A stretch of DNA of 64,000 bases from Photobacterium pectinilyticum. GTDB lineage: Bacteria > Pseudomonadota > Gammaproteobacteria > Enterobacterales > Vibrionaceae. The DNA lies in assembly GCF_024357955.1 (NCBI RefSeq), contig NZ_JANEYT010000021.1, positions 17,135-81,134 on the forward strand, read 5' to 3'. The notes beneath the pieces were generated by a model. That model saw only the letters and a program-made list of their open reading frames with translations, had not been told where the DNA came from and made no database searches. This document shows positions 1 through 7,920 of the stretch, one piece after another. A program made the position numbers and the translations under genes. The stretch's first letter is position 1. Each line of letters begins with the position of its first letter.

Positions 1-1
1 T

Positions 2-1063
2 GGCTGCGGCAAAACAACGTGTTTGCGAGCACTTGCAGGGTTGAATCGATTTGATTCGGCTGACATAACATTTGGTAAAGAAGTTTGGCAAGATAAAAAT
101 AACTTTGTACCTGTATATCAAAGAGGTATCGGTTACATTTTCCAAGAGCCCGCTCTATTCCCCCACTTATCTGTCAGGGATAACCTGAAATTTGGAATGA
201 AACGAATCCCTAAAAGTGAACACCGAGTTGAGCTTGATGAGTTACTTGATCTGCTGAATGTTGGTCACTTACTCGAACGGCGTCCAAACGGATTGTCGGG
301 TGGAGAAAAACAACGGGTCGCCATTGCTCGTGCTTTGCTTACCTCACCACGTTTACTGTTAATGGACGAGCCACTCTCAGCACTTGATAGTCAGATAAAA
401 AGGGAAATCCTTCCTTACTTAGAGCGCTTGCACCAGTACTTACAGATCCCCATTGTCTATGTTACACATAGTGTTGAAGAGTTAACTCGACTTGCCGATC
501 ATCTTGTTCTGTTAAAAGAAGGTTCGATGATTGCAAAAGGTGATCCAGCAACACTGTTGATGTCACCGCAGCACCAACACGCATTTGGTCAATCAGCCGG
601 TGTTCTATTAAATGTGCTTAATGCTGAAAGTGCGAACGATGGGCTGATTAAATTTTGGTGTGGTCAAGAACAGGGATCAGCTGTACCTATTTGGATAACC
701 CTCGGTGAGAGCGAAAGCCGTTATTCCGAGCAGAAAGAAGAACTTGCTCAGTATCGAGATAGATACCGATGTCGAGTACTTGCTACGGATGTCAGTATTG
801 CATTAGATAGACCGACGAATACATCTATCATAAACCTTCTTCCTGCAAGGTTAGTGTCGATCAACAGCTCAGAAGAGATGGGGCATTTCGATAACCATCA
901 GGTTGATCACTCATTATCAAAGGCTGTTGAAGTTCTGCTTAAACTTCAATTAGCCAGTGGTGAATGTATATTGGCCCAAATTAGCATGGCATCTTTGCGT
1001 CGTTTGAATTTGGTCATTGGCCAGCATGTATGGGCGCAAATTAAAGCGGTTGCAGTACTGTGA
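2..1063 (+). CDS. modC: Molybdate ABC transporter ATP-binding protein ModC (5' end outside window)
   Basis: ATPase subunit of the molybdate importer ModABC, which supplies molybdenum for FeMo-co. The reading frame is open from base 2, where the end of the Walker A loop (GCGKTT) is visible, so roughly the first 40 residues lie upstream. Further on are the Q-loop region, the ABC signature (LSGGEKQRVAIARALL), Walker B (LLLMDEPLSALD) and the switch His (YVTHS). The C-terminal ~130 residues look like the molybdate-binding Mop/TOBE domain typical of ModC rather than of other importers. It converges on nifQ with only 1 base between the stop codons, which fits a role in feeding Mo to nitrogenase. The specificity call rests on the C-terminal region and the nif context; modA and modB are not visible. 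Confidence 0.85.
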   Translation, partial: GCGKTTCLRALAGLNRFDSADITFGKEVWQDKNNFVPVYQRGIGYIFQEPALFPHLSVRDNLKFGMKRIPKSEHRVELDELLDLLNVGHLLERRPNGLSGGEKQRVAIARALLTSPRLLLMDEPLSALDSQIKREILPYLERLHQYLQIPIVYVTHSVEELTRLADHLVLLKEGSMIAKGDPATLLMSPQHQHAFGQSAGVLLNVLNAESANDGLIKFWCGQEQGSAVPIWITLGESESRYSEQKEELAQYRDRYRCRVLATDVSIALDRPTNTSIINLLPARLVSINSSEEMGHFDNHQVDHSLSKAVEVLLKLQLASGECILAQISMASLRRLNLVIGQHVWAQIKAVAVL

Positions 1064-1064
1064 T

Positions 1065-1646
1065 TTAAACGTCGTCTATAAAACATTCACTCCTCGAACT
1101 ACACGCCTCACAGCTTGGTGCGCGGCATACATAGTCGCCACCTGCTTGACACAGTTGTAGATAGAAAAAACGTTTCCAACGCATATTTTTAATGTTCATG
1201 GTATGTAGGGTGGGAAGGTAAATGCTGATTAAGGTGGAAAGATCTTGGCGGCAGTCCATACCCAGATCTTTCCATAAGTGCTGCTGCCCTAAACAGGCAG
1301 CGGCTAATACCTTACAAAAGTGTTCTGCATGTAACTCCTTTGGATTTATATGTGGAGTGAATAGACTATGCAGCGTCAGCCACTCTTCTTCTCTCGATTT
1401 AAGTAATGTTCCTCGCAATTTAGCTTGCTCTGTTAAAACAGGCTGTTCGCTAAGTAATGACCCCTGTTCAAGGTCGAAATCAAGTACGATGTTTTCGAAA
1501 GCTTCTTGCGTGATACCGAACGTTGGAGGCAGCGCACTCTTACCTTGCAAGTAACGTGTGTAAATAGATCGCCATAATCGTGACAGCGTCACCTTGTGGG
1601 GTTGAGGAGGCGTTAATTTATTCAATGCAATTCCTTGTGTGTTCAT
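1065..1646 (-). CDS. nifQ: NifQ, molybdenum donor for FeMo-co
   Basis: Protein of 193 residues. NifQ carries a Mo-Fe-S cluster and passes molybdenum to the NifEN/NifH machinery that builds the nitrogenase cofactor. The diagnostic C-terminal motif C-x4-C-x2-C-x5-C is present at about residues 174-188 (CRAPSCEACSSRSEC). Length fits the family. It is the last gene of a minus-strand set nifB-ferredoxin-nifQ, 58 bases after the ferredoxin stop, and probably read from the nifB promoter. No strong Shine-Dalgarno precedes the ATG. The modC gene converges on it, so two molybdenum genes lie together. Confidence 0.9.
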   Translation of the reverse strand: MNTQGIALNKLTPPQPHKVTLSRLWRSIYTRYLQGKSALPPTFGITQEAFENIVLDFDLEQGSLLSEQPVLTEQAKLRGTLLKSREEEWLTLHSLFTPHINPKELHAEHFCKVLAAACLGQQHLWKDLGMDCRQDLSTLISIYLPTLHTMNIKNMRWKRFFYLQLCQAGGDYVCRAPSCEACSSRSECFIDDV

Positions 1647-1704
1647 TTCTATTTGGTGTGTATTAATGCGCTTCCTTGACCCATGTTGCTAGTCAGCTTA
1701 AGCA

Positions 1705-1968
1705 TTAAATAGTGATAAACATCGTGTTTGGGGGAGGGGACAGTGAACCTTTAGGGTTTAAGGTTTTTCCGTATTGATCGACAATCGCTTCTTCAATCGG
1801 ACAAATACTGGCACATTGCTGATCTTCAAATTGTCCACTGCATTCGTTACATCGTTGAGGGTGAACCGCGTAATGAACAGCTTCACTGCCTTGATAAATA
1901 GCATTATTGGGGCAGACAAGTTTGCACGCATTACAACCGGTGCATTTATCTGTGATCGTTAAACTCAT
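1705..1968 (-). CDS. 2[4Fe-4S] ferredoxin linked to nifB (FdxN-like)
   Basis: Ferredoxin of 87 residues. The first cluster motif CTGCNACKLVCP is at residues 9-20. The second starts CNECSGQF and ends CASICP with an insertion between the second and third Cys, the loop pattern of nif-associated FdxN and related bacterial ferredoxins. A good Shine-Dalgarno (TAGGAG) sits before the ATG, and the gene starts 1 base after the nifB stop, so the two are probably translationally coupled. In other diazotrophs FdxN supplies electrons for NifB cofactor synthesis. That role is inferred here from position. Confidence 0.88.
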   Translation of the reverse strand: MSLTITDKCTGCNACKLVCPNNAIYQGSEAVHYAVHPQRCNECSGQFEDQQCASICPIEEAIVDQYGKTLNPKGSLSPPPNTMFITI

Positions 1969-1969
1969 A

Positions 1970-3220
1970 TTAAGCTCCTAGCAATTGAATATCTTCTTCT
2001 ACAATTCTCTCTGAGGTCATTTCAAGCACTTGCTCTAGAGGTTGGAAAGCGTATGAGGTATTCACTTTTACGTTAGCTTGAGAGAATTGTTTTTCAGGCC
2101 CTCGTCCGATACGAATACAAAATAGTTCATTGCAATCCGTTAACAGCTCGATGGCTGATGGGGGACTGTCACTACAATGTTGTTGGCCGTTACAATATTT
2201 ATCGGTTGTGCGCTCTTCGACAAATAGCGTTTGATGAGCCTGGATATCATATATAAGGAATCTATTGGCATGACCAAAGTGAGTATCAATCACGTTATTG
2301 CCTTGATGTGCAATCGCAATACGATACCTATCTGGTTGTTGGAACAGCTTTGATTGATCATCATCGAGTAAGCCCACGGCATCGGCTCGGCATTGCTTAC
2401 AATGCGTCATTTGTGCCATATGAACCGATGAAACGGATTGTGCCTGTTGAATATCGTTGTCAGTGGGAGCTGGGTGCTCATTGATGCCAAAAAAAGTCCC
2501 ATGCTCTTTTTCAGCAATGAGTGGCATGATGTTATGGAGTAGAGCGCCATTGGCTTTGAGTGATTTAGCCAGAGTCTCAATGTGTTCGTCATTTATGCCG
2601 GGCATCAATACGGTATTGATTTTAACGAGCATTCCCGCTTTAGATGCTGCTTTTAAACCAGCAAGTTGGCGTGAAATTAGCACCTCGGATGCTTGGATAC
2701 CGCGAAGCCTTTTGTGGTGATAAAAAACCCATGGGTATATCTGCGCACCAATTTCGGGATCAATACAATTAATGGTAATTGTGAGGTGCTCTACGCCGAG
2801 GTTTTTTAATGTATCTACGTGCTCTTCTAGTGCGAGCCCATTGGTAGAAATACAGAGCTGAGTCTCTGGTGATATCCGCTTTATCTCTTTGAGAGTTTGA
2901 AATGTCGCGTCGGGGTTAGCTAGGGCATCTCCGGGGCCTGCGATTCCCACCACACTTAAATTGGCGAGCTTTGATTTAACGCTGGTAAAACGTTTAATCG
3001 CTTGAGGTACATCCAGTAATTTTGAAACGACGCCGGGGCGAGATTCGTTACTGCAATCAAATTTTCGGTTGCAATAATTACACTGGATATTGCATGCAGG
3101 TGCAACAGGCAAATGTAGGCGTGCATATTGGTGCGCCTGCTTTGAGTAACACGGGTGTGTTTCGATTTTGGTCTTTACTGTTGCGTTGAGCAAATGCCCG
3201 ACGCTTGCTGTTGGCTGCAT
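1970..3220 (-). CDS. nifB: NifB, FeMo-co core (NifB-co) synthase
   Basis: Radical SAM enzyme of 416 residues that fuses two [4Fe-4S] clusters and inserts the central carbide to make NifB-co, the precursor of all nitrogenase cofactors. The N-terminal part has the family start HPCYSKQAHQYARLHLPVAP followed by the SAM-cluster motif CNIQCNYC near residue 44-51. After about residue 295 there is a NifX/NafY-like cofactor-binding domain (HQGNNVIDTHFGHANRF), so this is the two-domain form. First gene of the nifB-ferredoxin-nifQ unit. A sigma54-type promoter lies about 45 bases upstream of the ATG and a NifA-type UAS about 90 bases further up, so NifA activation is likely. Confidence 0.95.
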   Translation of the reverse strand: MQPTASVGHLLNATVKTKIETHPCYSKQAHQYARLHLPVAPACNIQCNYCNRKFDCSNESRPGVVSKLLDVPQAIKRFTSVKSKLANLSVVGIAGPGDALANPDATFQTLKEIKRISPETQLCISTNGLALEEHVDTLKNLGVEHLTITINCIDPEIGAQIYPWVFYHHKRLRGIQASEVLISRQLAGLKAASKAGMLVKINTVLMPGINDEHIETLAKSLKANGALLHNIMPLIAEKEHGTFFGINEHPAPTDNDIQQAQSVSSVHMAQMTHCKQCRADAVGLLDDDQSKLFQQPDRYRIAIAHQGNNVIDTHFGHANRFLIYDIQAHQTLFVEERTTDKYCNGQQHCSDSPPSAIELLTDCNELFCIRIGRGPEKQFSQANVKVNTSYAFQPLEQVLEMTSERIVEEDIQLLGA

Positions 3221-3262
3221 AATTCATTCCTTGAACAATAAAATGTCTTCTTATTACTCATA

Positions 3263-3281
3263 TTGCAAATAGTATTCCTAA
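3263..3281 (-). promoter_or_regulatory. Sigma54 (-24/-12) promoter of nifB
   Basis: On the minus strand TTAGGAATACTATTTGCAA has the invariant GG-N10-GC spacing and a TTTGCA -12 box. It sits about 45 bases before the nifB ATG with a NifA-type UAS upstream. The -24 box is weaker than consensus (AGGAAT against TGGCAC). Confidence 0.7.
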
Positions 3282-3350
3282 CTATTACAGCTTAAAATCA
3301 ACGACTTATGTTTTTATTGTTCATCCTGCTACATAACAAAATCCTCTGTT

Positions 3351-3366
3351 TGTTGTAAACACGACA
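3351..3366. promoter_or_regulatory. NifA upstream activator sequence for nifB
   Basis: TGTTGTAAACACGACA is an exact TGT-N10-ACA match, the NifA binding consensus. Its centre is about 90 bases upstream of the nifB -12 element, the usual UAS distance, and it lies in the nifA-nifB spacer just past the nifA stop. Confidence 0.75.
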
Positions 3367-3385
3367 ATCCATTGAGCGTCGAAGG

Positions 3386-4957
3386 TTAAAGTTCTTTGGT
3401 TTCAATATTTAATGTTTGAATCCGGTAGGCTATCTGCCGTGGTGTCATATTCAGAAGGCGCGCTGCTTTTGCCTTAACCCATCCCGCTTGCTCTAATGCC
3501 GCAATAACACGGGATCGTTCATCCTCTCCCTGATCTGACGGCCGAGGGGAGGGGGTATTGGCTAGTGGGATTTCTGGAGTAACGTGATTTGCCATTGGGT
3601 GACTAAACTGGATTAGCCTTTGGTTTATTTGACCTTCTTCACTCAAAATACAAGCACGCTCGATGGTATTCTCTAATTCTCGTACGTTACCTGGCCATTC
3701 ATAATCAAGTAGTTTACGGATAGCGCAATCGGTGAGGCTTAAGCGCCTCTTTTGTTGCTTACTAAATTTTTCGAGTATGAATTGGGCAAGTTCAGGGATA
3801 TCTTCTTTACGCTCTCTGAGCGCGGGTAGATAGATAGGCATAACATTCAGGCGATAATAAATATCCTCTCTGAACTCGCCAGATTGAACCAATTCTTCAA
3901 GATTTCGATGTGTTGCAGCCAGTATTCTGACATCGACAGAGATTGGCTCAGTACCCCCTACGCGTTCAAAAGTTCTCTCTTGTAATACACGTAATAACTT
4001 AGATTGAAATGCGGGGCTGGTTTCACCTATTTCATCTAAAAATAGTGTCCCACCATCCGCCAATTCAAAACGGCCTTTTCGTTGTTTTACCGCGCTGGTA
4101 AATGCCCCTTTTTCGTGCCCAAAAAGTTCAGATTCAAGAAGGTTTTCAGGTAATGCAGCACAGTTAAGTTTAACGAATGAGCGATTTGAACGTGATGAGT
4201 TATAGTGAATAGCATTGGCGATCAATTCTTTACCAGTGCCAGATTCACCACGGATGAGTATCGTTGAATCCCAGCGAGAGATGAGTCGGATCTGCTCAAA
4301 TATCTTCCGCATTGCACCTGTATGGCCAACGAGGTTATTAAAGCTGTAGTTCTGTCTCACTTTTCGTTTTAAACCATCCCTTTCTTTAACCAAGGCTTGC
4401 TGTTGCTGTGTGACTTGGCGAGAGAACTGAATGTGGGTCGTAATTAAATTGGCAATCATTTCAAGAAAGCCACAGAGGTTATGAAGCAGTTGGACATTAT
4501 CGGTGGTAGGTTGCGCTGAAAGTGAGCCAATCACTGATTTATTGATATCTTTGATGGGAACACTGATAAAAGGCTTATCGTAGTCGTAGATAGCTAATTT
4601 ATCACTAAATCTAGAGTCTTTACCGAGTTGAGGCAATACTATCGCCCCTCCTTGTTCCATCACGGAACCAATAATCCCTTCACCAATGCGATAACTTACC
4701 GCGTCGATGTCAGCGATATTCGCAAGGTCGGGTGCGTAGATTGATTTTAACTGCACTGTCTCTTTTTTAGGGTCGGTGATAGCCAGAAGACCATAGGATA
4801 AAGCACATTGCTCGTGCAGAATCTTTAACACTGCAGGGAGAGTGATTTGATAGTCTAAATCTCGATTTAATTCCCGACATATGCTGTACATGGCAGTTAA
4901 CAGCTTGCTTTCAATGACACTCTGTCCTGAATTTACCCAGGTATCGGTGATGGTCAT
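3386..4957 (-). CDS. nifA: NifA, sigma54-dependent activator of nif genes
   Basis: Enhancer-binding protein of 523 residues with the NifA layout: N-terminal GAF domain (about 20-185), AAA+ domain (about 205-435) with Walker A GESGTGKE and Walker [12 protein letters not shown], and a C-terminal helix-turn-helix (about 480-520) that binds TGT-N10-ACA. The loop that contacts sigma54 reads GAFTSA rather than the canonical GAFTGA (codon AGC). There is no Cys-rich interdomain linker of the oxygen-sensing NifA type, which fits control by NifL instead. I place the start at the ATG at 4957 because GGAGGG lies 7 bases ahead of it; an ATG 15 bases further up is possible. nifL ends 1 base before this start, so translation is coupled. 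Confidence 0.93.
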   Translation of the reverse strand: MTITDTWVNSGQSVIESKLLTAMYSICRELNRDLDYQITLPAVLKILHEQCALSYGLLAITDPKKETVQLKSIYAPDLANIADIDAVSYRIGEGIIGSVMEQGGAIVLPQLGKDSRFSDKLAIYDYDKPFISVPIKDINKSVIGSLSAQPTTDNVQLLHNLCGFLEMIANLITTHIQFSRQVTQQQQALVKERDGLKRKVRQNYSFNNLVGHTGAMRKIFEQIRLISRWDSTILIRGESGTGKELIANAIHYNSSRSNRSFVKLNCAALPENLLESELFGHEKGAFTSAVKQRKGRFELADGGTLFLDEIGETSPAFQSKLLRVLQERTFERVGGTEPISVDVRILAATHRNLEELVQSGEFREDIYYRLNVMPIYLPALRERKEDIPELAQFILEKFSKQQKRRLSLTDCAIRKLLDYEWPGNVRELENTIERACILSEEGQINQRLIQFSHPMANHVTPEIPLANTPSPRPSDQGEDERSRVIAALEQAGWVKAKAARLLNMTPRQIAYRIQTLNIETKEL

Positions 4958-4958
4958 A

Positions 4959-6470
4959 TCATTTCCCTCCATGCGAAATTGGAAGCAGTATTTCTATGCA
5001 TGCCCCATTTAATGCGGCGCTTTTGTGTACATTGAGTGTGGCGGCATGATCATTAATCACTTGTTGAACAATTGCTAAGCCAATGCCTCGTGATCCTTCG
5101 TGATGTGTGGGTTTATGGCTATAAAACGGCTCGAAGATCTTCGTGGTGAGGTGTTTTGGCACACCATTACCACTATCAGCAATTTGAATAATCACCTCAT
5201 GATGACTAGGAAGTGTCGTTATGGTTATTGTTCGTTCACTATTTCCAGATCGGTTGATGGCATCGATGGCGTTTTCGATAATTTGACATATTGCGAGCAG
5301 AAGCCGAGCGGGTTTTCCTTCAATGGGCCGCAACGTACCCGTGAATTCTAGATGACAGTTGATGGAGTCATTTAGGAGTGCTTTTGCATTCACTTCGACG
5401 GCATCATGAATGAGTTGGTTGATGTTAACTAATTGAAACGCTTCATAGGGACGCTCTGGAATAGCAAGCTGTATATTATCTAGTGCTTGAAAGCCAGCCT
5501 GCGTAGCTTCACTCATCGCATTGAGCCCGCTGCAGCTGTGATTGGTTTGTTTTAGTATTTTCACCGCTGAATCAATCATGTTCATCGGGCCTTGCAGCTG
5601 GTGAATCGCAGCCATTAATACTTCTTGTAGACTATGAACATGTTTGCTTTCAGACAGCATTAAATTCAACGTATTTAAGCGTTTATCATTAAGGAGTTTT
5701 TTTTCTCTTGTCCGGTCATAAATGACGATACAGATTTGATGTAGCGCATGGTGGTTAAAGTAGTTTTCTACGGATGTATCACTAATGGATAGCTTACTAA
5801 ATATACACTCAAGAGTACGGCTTTCTCCTTGAAGTATCGGCATGTCAACCTCTAGTTGGTGCGCATGCGGAGAGCAAGGTAGATCAGTGAGAGACTTTAC
5901 CCCAGTCACGGTTTTTATCTGTTTGCAAATGGTCTCTAGCAATGTTGCCTGATATTGGAGCGAGAGTTGATTGTATTTACGGTTTGAACCAAGTACTTGC
6001 TTCTTGTTACCAATAATTACCGCTGGAATAGGAAGACTATTGAAAATAGTCTCTAAGGTTGATTCTTGATTTGAGTGTGAAATGGTTGTTTGATTACGAT
6101 CAGTGACATCTTGATGAATAGAGAAAAAGCCATTGTTACTAGGAAGAGGGGTTATTTTTATTTCAGCAATGTAGATACTGTTATCTGCACGCTTATTGAG
6201 TAGTTCTCCCTCCCATGTACGCCCGTCATTAATTGTCTTCCATAGATCAAAATAGACACTTTTGGGTGTCTTTTTATAGGAGAGAATAGATGAGGGTTTA
6301 CCAACGAGTTGGTTGCTCTTATATCCAGTTATAGTTTCAAATGAATGATTAACATAAACAATATTTCCATTGCTATCCGTAATGGAGATAGCCGAAGGAA
6401 TCGTTGATAAAATGGTTTGATACTCTTTAATATCTAATACGTCGTCTATTTTGTTTAATGTAATACTCAT
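4959..6470 (-). CDS. nifL: NifL, redox and nitrogen-sensing anti-activator of NifA
   Basis: Protein of 503 residues. NifL binds NifA and blocks it in the presence of oxygen or fixed nitrogen. An N-terminal PAS domain (about residues 15-125, FAD-binding in known NifL) is followed by a second PAS-like region (about 135-270), a helical region with AIHQLQGPMN in the position of the kinase H box, and a GHKL ATP-binding domain with N (IIENAIDAI), G1 (DSGNGVP) and G2 (GSRGIGLAIV) boxes. The start is the ATG at 6470, preceded by GGAG; the longer frame would need a TTG. First gene of nifL-nifA, with a sigma54-type promoter about 70 bases upstream. Confidence 0.9.
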   Translation of the reverse strand: MSITLNKIDDVLDIKEYQTILSTIPSAISITDSNGNIVYVNHSFETITGYKSNQLVGKPSSILSYKKTPKSVYFDLWKTINDGRTWEGELLNKRADNSIYIAEIKITPLPSNNGFFSIHQDVTDRNQTTISHSNQESTLETIFNSLPIPAVIIGNKKQVLGSNRKYNQLSLQYQATLLETICKQIKTVTGVKSLTDLPCSPHAHQLEVDMPILQGESRTLECIFSKLSISDTSVENYFNHHALHQICIVIYDRTREKKLLNDKRLNTLNLMLSESKHVHSLQEVLMAAIHQLQGPMNMIDSAVKILKQTNHSCSGLNAMSEATQAGFQALDNIQLAIPERPYEAFQLVNINQLIHDAVEVNAKALLNDSINCHLEFTGTLRPIEGKPARLLLAICQIIENAIDAINRSGNSERTITITTLPSHHEVIIQIADSGNGVPKHLTTKIFEPFYSHKPTHHEGSRGIGLAIVQQVINDHAATLNVHKSAALNGACIEILLPISHGGK

Positions 6471-6539
6471 ACCTGCTCCAATCAAAAAACGTTTATAACG
6501 TGATCTATCAGTTTTTTTCCTCTCTATAAATGTAATGAT

Positions 6540-6557
6540 TGCATTTTATATTCCAGT
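6540..6557 (-). promoter_or_regulatory. Candidate sigma54 promoter of nifLA
   Basis: On the minus strand CTGGAATATAAAATGCAAT has GG-N10-GC spacing, with TGG at -24 and TGCA at -12, about 70 bases before the nifL ATG. Two NifA-type UAS lie immediately upstream, so autoactivation is possible. The A/T-rich middle makes this less certain than the rnfA promoter. Confidence 0.5.
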
Positions 6558-6559
6558 TT

Positions 6560-6575
6560 TGTGACATCAATGACA
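6560..6575. promoter_or_regulatory. NifA upstream activator sequence 1 in the nifL-rnfA spacer
   Basis: TGTGACATCAATGACA is an exact TGT-N10-ACA match. It lies about 200 bases upstream of the rnfA sigma54 promoter, a working distance for NifA, and almost abuts the nifL promoter candidate. Confidence 0.7.
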
Positions 6576-6597
6576 TTGATACTTGAATATCTCACTT

Positions 6598-6613
6598 TGT
6601 TTGATCTCTGACA
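6598..6613. promoter_or_regulatory. NifA upstream activator sequence 2 in the nifL-rnfA spacer
   Basis: TGTTTGATCTCTGACA is a second exact TGT-N10-ACA match, 22 bases after the first ends. It lies about 150 bases upstream of the rnfA promoter and about 50 bases upstream of the nifL promoter candidate, so it could serve both directions. Confidence 0.7.
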
Positions 6614-6764
6614 AAAAAGTGCGTTTGTTTATTACGGATTGTTCGTGATATTACATTTTTCATCTATTTATTGAGATTTGTTATCAATGGGGAGTTATCG
6701 TAACTTGCTGTTTTTAGCGGTTTTGAAGCGTTTTCTCACTAACTTGGTGCAACTTGATAGGAAA

Positions 6765-6780
6765 TGGCACTGAATGTGCA
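6765..6780 (+). promoter_or_regulatory. Sigma54 promoter of the rnf operon
   Basis: TGGCACTGAATGTGCA matches TGGCAC-N5-TTGCA with a single difference. It lies 32 bases before the rnfA ATG, with two UAS upstream. This is the best sigma54 promoter in the window and links rnf to NifA control. Confidence 0.85.
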
Positions 6781-6812
6781 ATACCGCATCATATAGGTGT
6801 GGAGGAGTTGAT

Positions 6813-7388
6813 ATGGATAATATGATGCTATTTTTTAATGTGGCATTTGTAAATAATGTGGTACTGGCTCAGTTTTTAGGGTTATGCCCATTCATGGGGG
6901 TGTCAGGTAAAGTGAGTAATTCTATAGGTATGGGGTTGGCGACGACGTTTGTTATTACTGTCGCTTCTATTCTGGCTTGGTTACTGGATAAGTATCTATT
7001 AGTGCCGAATGAACTTACTGTAATGAGAATTATTGCTTTTATTGTTGTTATTGCCGCTGTTGTTCAAATTACTGAAATGTATATTCAAAAGTCATCCCCT
7101 TCTCTTTACAAATCTCTAGGTGTGTTTCTGCCATTAATAACAACAAACTGCGCTGTGCTTGGTGTGGCGTTAATTGTTTCACAGCAAGGGTTAAATTTTT
7201 TCAGTACGCTTGTTTTTTCGCTAGGTTCAGCCGTTGGGTTTACCGTTTCAATCATTTTGTTTTCAGGCCTAAGGCAGCAACTTAGTTTAAGTAATGTTCC
7301 TGCGGCATTAAAGGGTTCACCCATCGCTTTTATTACTGCTGGGGTGATGTCAATGGCATTCATGGGTTTTGCAGGAATGGCGAGTTAA
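6813..7388 (+). CDS. rnfA: RnfA, membrane subunit of the Rnf electron-transport complex
   Basis: Integral membrane protein of 191 residues with about six hydrophobic helices. RnfA and RnfE are paralogous and form the membrane core of the ion-motive Rnf complex, which moves electrons from NADH to ferredoxin. The start (MDNMMLFFNVAFVNNVVLAQ) is the ATG at 6813 with GGAGG 9 bases ahead; an in-frame start further up would add a hydrophilic tail not usual in the family. The family segment around the conserved Cys (FLGLCPFMG) is clear. First gene of rnfABCDGEH, behind a sigma54 promoter and divergent from nifLA. This marks it as the nif-linked Rnf set, as in Rhodobacter and Azotobacter Rnf1. Confidence 0.95.
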   Translation: MDNMMLFFNVAFVNNVVLAQFLGLCPFMGVSGKVSNSIGMGLATTFVITVASILAWLLDKYLLVPNELTVMRIIAFIVVIAAVVQITEMYIQKSSPSLYKSLGVFLPLITTNCAVLGVALIVSQQGLNFFSTLVFSLGSAVGFTVSIILFSGLRQQLSLSNVPAALKGSPIAFITAGVMSMAFMGFAGMAS

Positions 7389-7401
7389 ATGAGGAGGCAA
7401 G

Positions 7402-7911
7402 ATGTTTGCTGTATTGATATTTATTACATTAGGCCTTTTTCTAGGGTTTAGTTTGGGTATGGCATCGAAAGTTTTATCTGTCGATGGTGACCCTCTTGTT
7501 GATGAAATTGAAGGAATGATGCCTGGCGGGCAGTGTGGTCAATGCGGAGAGGCTGGTTGCCGGCAAGCCGCTGAGGCAATGGTGAAGGGGAAATTGCCCA
7601 TCACAGCTTGTCCGCCAGGTGGCGTGGGACTATCTGAAGCCATTGCGAATGCACTTGGTGTTGATGTCAATACTGATGATATTGCATTACCACTGTATGC
7701 CGCTATTGATGAATCACAATGCTCTGGATGTCAGCGTTGCTTTAAAGCCTGTCCATTCGACGCCATTGTCGGCGGTGCAAAACAGATGCATACCGTTCTT
7801 TCTGACATTTGCACTGGATGTAAGTTATGTGAACCTGTCTGCCCGCAACAGTGTATTACGTTTACGGAATCTCAACCGATGTGGATTTGGCCTAAACCAA
7901 TGGCGGCATAA
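7402..7911 (+). CDS. rnfB: RnfB, iron-sulfur subunit of Rnf
   Basis: Protein of 169 residues. An N-terminal membrane anchor (residues 1-25) is followed by the four-Cys motif that binds one [4Fe-4S] cluster (CGQCGEAGC plus Cys of TACPPGG). Two [4Fe-4S] ferredoxin motifs follow (CSGCQRCFKACP and CTGCKLCEPVCP). In Rnf it relays electrons to ferredoxin at the cytoplasmic face. AGGAGG precedes the ATG, 13 bases after rnfA. Confidence 0.95.
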   Translation: MFAVLIFITLGLFLGFSLGMASKVLSVDGDPLVDEIEGMMPGGQCGQCGEAGCRQAAEAMVKGKLPITACPPGGVGLSEAIANALGVDVNTDDIALPLYAAIDESQCSGCQRCFKACPFDAIVGGAKQMHTVLSDICTGCKLCEPVCPQQCITFTESQPMWIWPKPMAA

Positions 7912-7920
7912 GGTGAATAT

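Noticed and set aside
6744..6750. NtrC site near the rnf promoter (TGGTGCA)
   Set aside because: Only one half-site is present, without its partner.
7106..7363. Minus-strand frames inside rnfA, rnfC, rnfD and tctA
   Set aside because: They run antisense to clear, well-supported genes and lack start signals; they are shadows.
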